Positions 62,559 through 64,000 of a stretch of DNA of 64,000 nt are shown here, piece after piece; the stretch's first letter is position 1; the number at the start of each line of letters is the position of its first letter. The notes below the pieces were generated by a model. That model was not told the origin of the DNA. It saw nothing but the letters and a program-made list of their open reading frames with translations, and ran no database searches. A program made the position numbers and the translations under genes. Where the stretch lies: assembly GCF_964355755.1 (NCBI RefSeq), contig NC_092670.1, positions 31,791,795-31,855,794 of the forward strand. The letters run 5' to 3'. This DNA comes from Antedon mediterranea. Its lineage: Eukaryota > Echinodermata > Crinoidea > Comatulida > Antedonidae.

Positions 62559-64000
62559 CGTTTCTGCTCAATAATTTAGGATATATTTATATAATAATTA
62601 TGAATTTGAAATTGCATTAAATATATGTGCAAATAGTAGATATTTTATTAAGGGTTGTTCTGTAAAATAATTTTGCAATAAAATATTGTTATTAGTATAT
62701 CTAGAATAATACTAAACAAGAGATATTACACAGAAAAACCATATGTGTATAAATGTTTTACACATAAAAGTCGAAAATCATCATGTTACTTTTGCATGTA
62801 ATATCTGTTGCATACGTCCAATCGTTAGTAGACGAAACTGTTGAAACAAAAGGTTTATTGCAAATCAAGATATTTATTGATAAAAGTAAATTCTATAAAA
62901 ACTATCTAAAAACGGCTCACTTCCATGGGAAAGCGAATTTAATTTCGGCCGTGCTACATAAAAAAACTTAACAAAGTGGCCATAGTGATCAGCTCCTATC
63001 ACGTTAGCAGCTCAGTTTTTGTCTTGGTACAGTTTTTTTTTCATGTAAGAAATTCACTAGAGACAAAAGAGTATGCAGAGTTTTATTAGTGTAGTGTATT
63101 GTATTTAACAATTCTATATGCCACATACACTACCTCATGTATTCATTATATTTAAATCAGGCCATAGGCCTACAGATTTTGAAGAACTTTATTTGCAGTG
63201 GTGGTTGGCTGGGCGAACGTTTAAAGGCCACGCCCAAGAACCTCGTCAATCCTTAGGAAAGTGCTAATAATATTTTAATTAAGATAATTTAAAACATTAT
63301 AAACTATTTAGATAATTAAAAACAAAATAATGTCTTTCTTGAATTGAAGTGGAAGAACAGTTTAAGGCAATACTGGCTAATACAAATGTTGACTGTGTAT
63401 TAGAGAAAATAAAGTATGATAGAACAGCTGTTATGATTGGCTCAGCTAATCACCAATCAGATGGCACGATATTTAAAATGTTATAATATGGTGGTACAGT
63501 ATCACAAATACTGCTACATTACAATATGCTCTTATTAAATATGTTAAAGTAAAATTGATCGATATTCGATTATGGTATCACGAGGATTTCCCACTCTCCT
63601 TTAGGCCTGAGACTTTAATATTGGTAGAGTTACATTTATTATGTTTTTCAAGTGTTGAAACTTGCGGGCTCTTCCGAATCTGTAAAAGTTTAAATTTAAA
63701 TACTTCCAAGTGTTTTTTTTTGTTGTGGTGGAAAACAATTTGATGCGTGCCACACGTATGTATTTTTTTTGCGACTGGCGTTTTTTTCTCGTTGTTAACG
63801 AATGACAGTGGTTAAAGCTTATGTATCGATTCGATATAATATTATACACATATTGCCTGAAGTTTCGCTCTGGGATGTCAAATGTTATCATTCACCGATA
63901 TAAAAGACGATATTTGTTATATTATTATAACCAAATATCTGTAGGACTGTTTTTAATTTATAGTATAGCTATACCATAATAACTTATTATTAAGCCTATT
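62559..64000. other. Downstream of COQ10, no supported gene
   Basis: The COQ10 3' UTR probably ends near the AATAAA at 62,678. After that, open frames at 62,783, 63,555 and on the minus strand at 63,601-63,891 have no domain, no flanking splice logic and AT-driven composition. Confidence 0.5.

Noticed and set aside
63601-63891. 96-codon minus-strand ORF near the right edge
   Set aside because: AT-driven Lys/Asn/Ile-rich composition with no motif or exon signals.

Overview
This is animal genomic DNA: AT-rich, intron-rich, dense in small DNA transposons, with three recognisable multi-exon genes on the + strand and no operons or prokaryotic signals. A secreted C-type lectin carrying HYR domains, the abundant AGGCCTA-type words and the LRRFIP/COQ10 sequences fit a marine deuterostome, most likely an echinoderm. 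That placement is inference; no species can be named from the sequence alone.

Region 1 (1-30,567) is a tandem segmental duplication. Copy A (1 to about 17,090) carries a complete 7-exon gene for a secreted protein: signal peptide, one C-type lectin domain (CTLD), four HYR domains, 506 aa when joined. Copy B (about 24,545-30,567) carries a paralogue that lost the signal-peptide exon and HYR domains 2-4 through two deletions, yet is open from the CTLD to a new stop. Shared introns differ by about 2%, but the lectin exons differ far more and almost only at replacement sites. Comparing the copies also gives empty sites that date insertions in A: a head-to-tail array of three Helitron-like units, a canonical non-autonomous Helitron, a TTAA MITE, and a 5'-truncated LINE with a 422-codon open reverse transcriptase. 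Both copies end in the same low-complexity tract and 22-bp minisatellite. Between them (17,100-24,540) lie a LINE 3' end, a 2.8-kb foldback element packed with TGACGTCA sites, and one candidate minus-strand exon.

Region 2 (30,567-39,100) holds no certain gene. It has a 0.5-kb repeat pair, a perfect 73-bp inverted repeat with a 4-bp spacer, several MITEs, and the probable 5' region of the next gene.

Region 3 (39,156-54,423) is the LRRFIP (Flightless-I-interacting coiled-coil protein) gene, 12 coding exons, 432 aa. Its introns contain MITEs, a tRNA-derived SINE, a 515-bp tandem duplication and a 21-bp minisatellite. A possible alternative last exon lies at 55,073.

Region 4 (58,440-62,558) is COQ10, the mitochondrial coenzyme-Q-binding START-domain protein, 5 coding exons, 236 aa, with two perfect CRE palindromes just upstream. 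The rest (62,559-64,000) shows no supported gene.

All exon boundaries were placed by eye from GT/AG sites, reading-frame continuity and family knowledge. Identity figures are hand counts.
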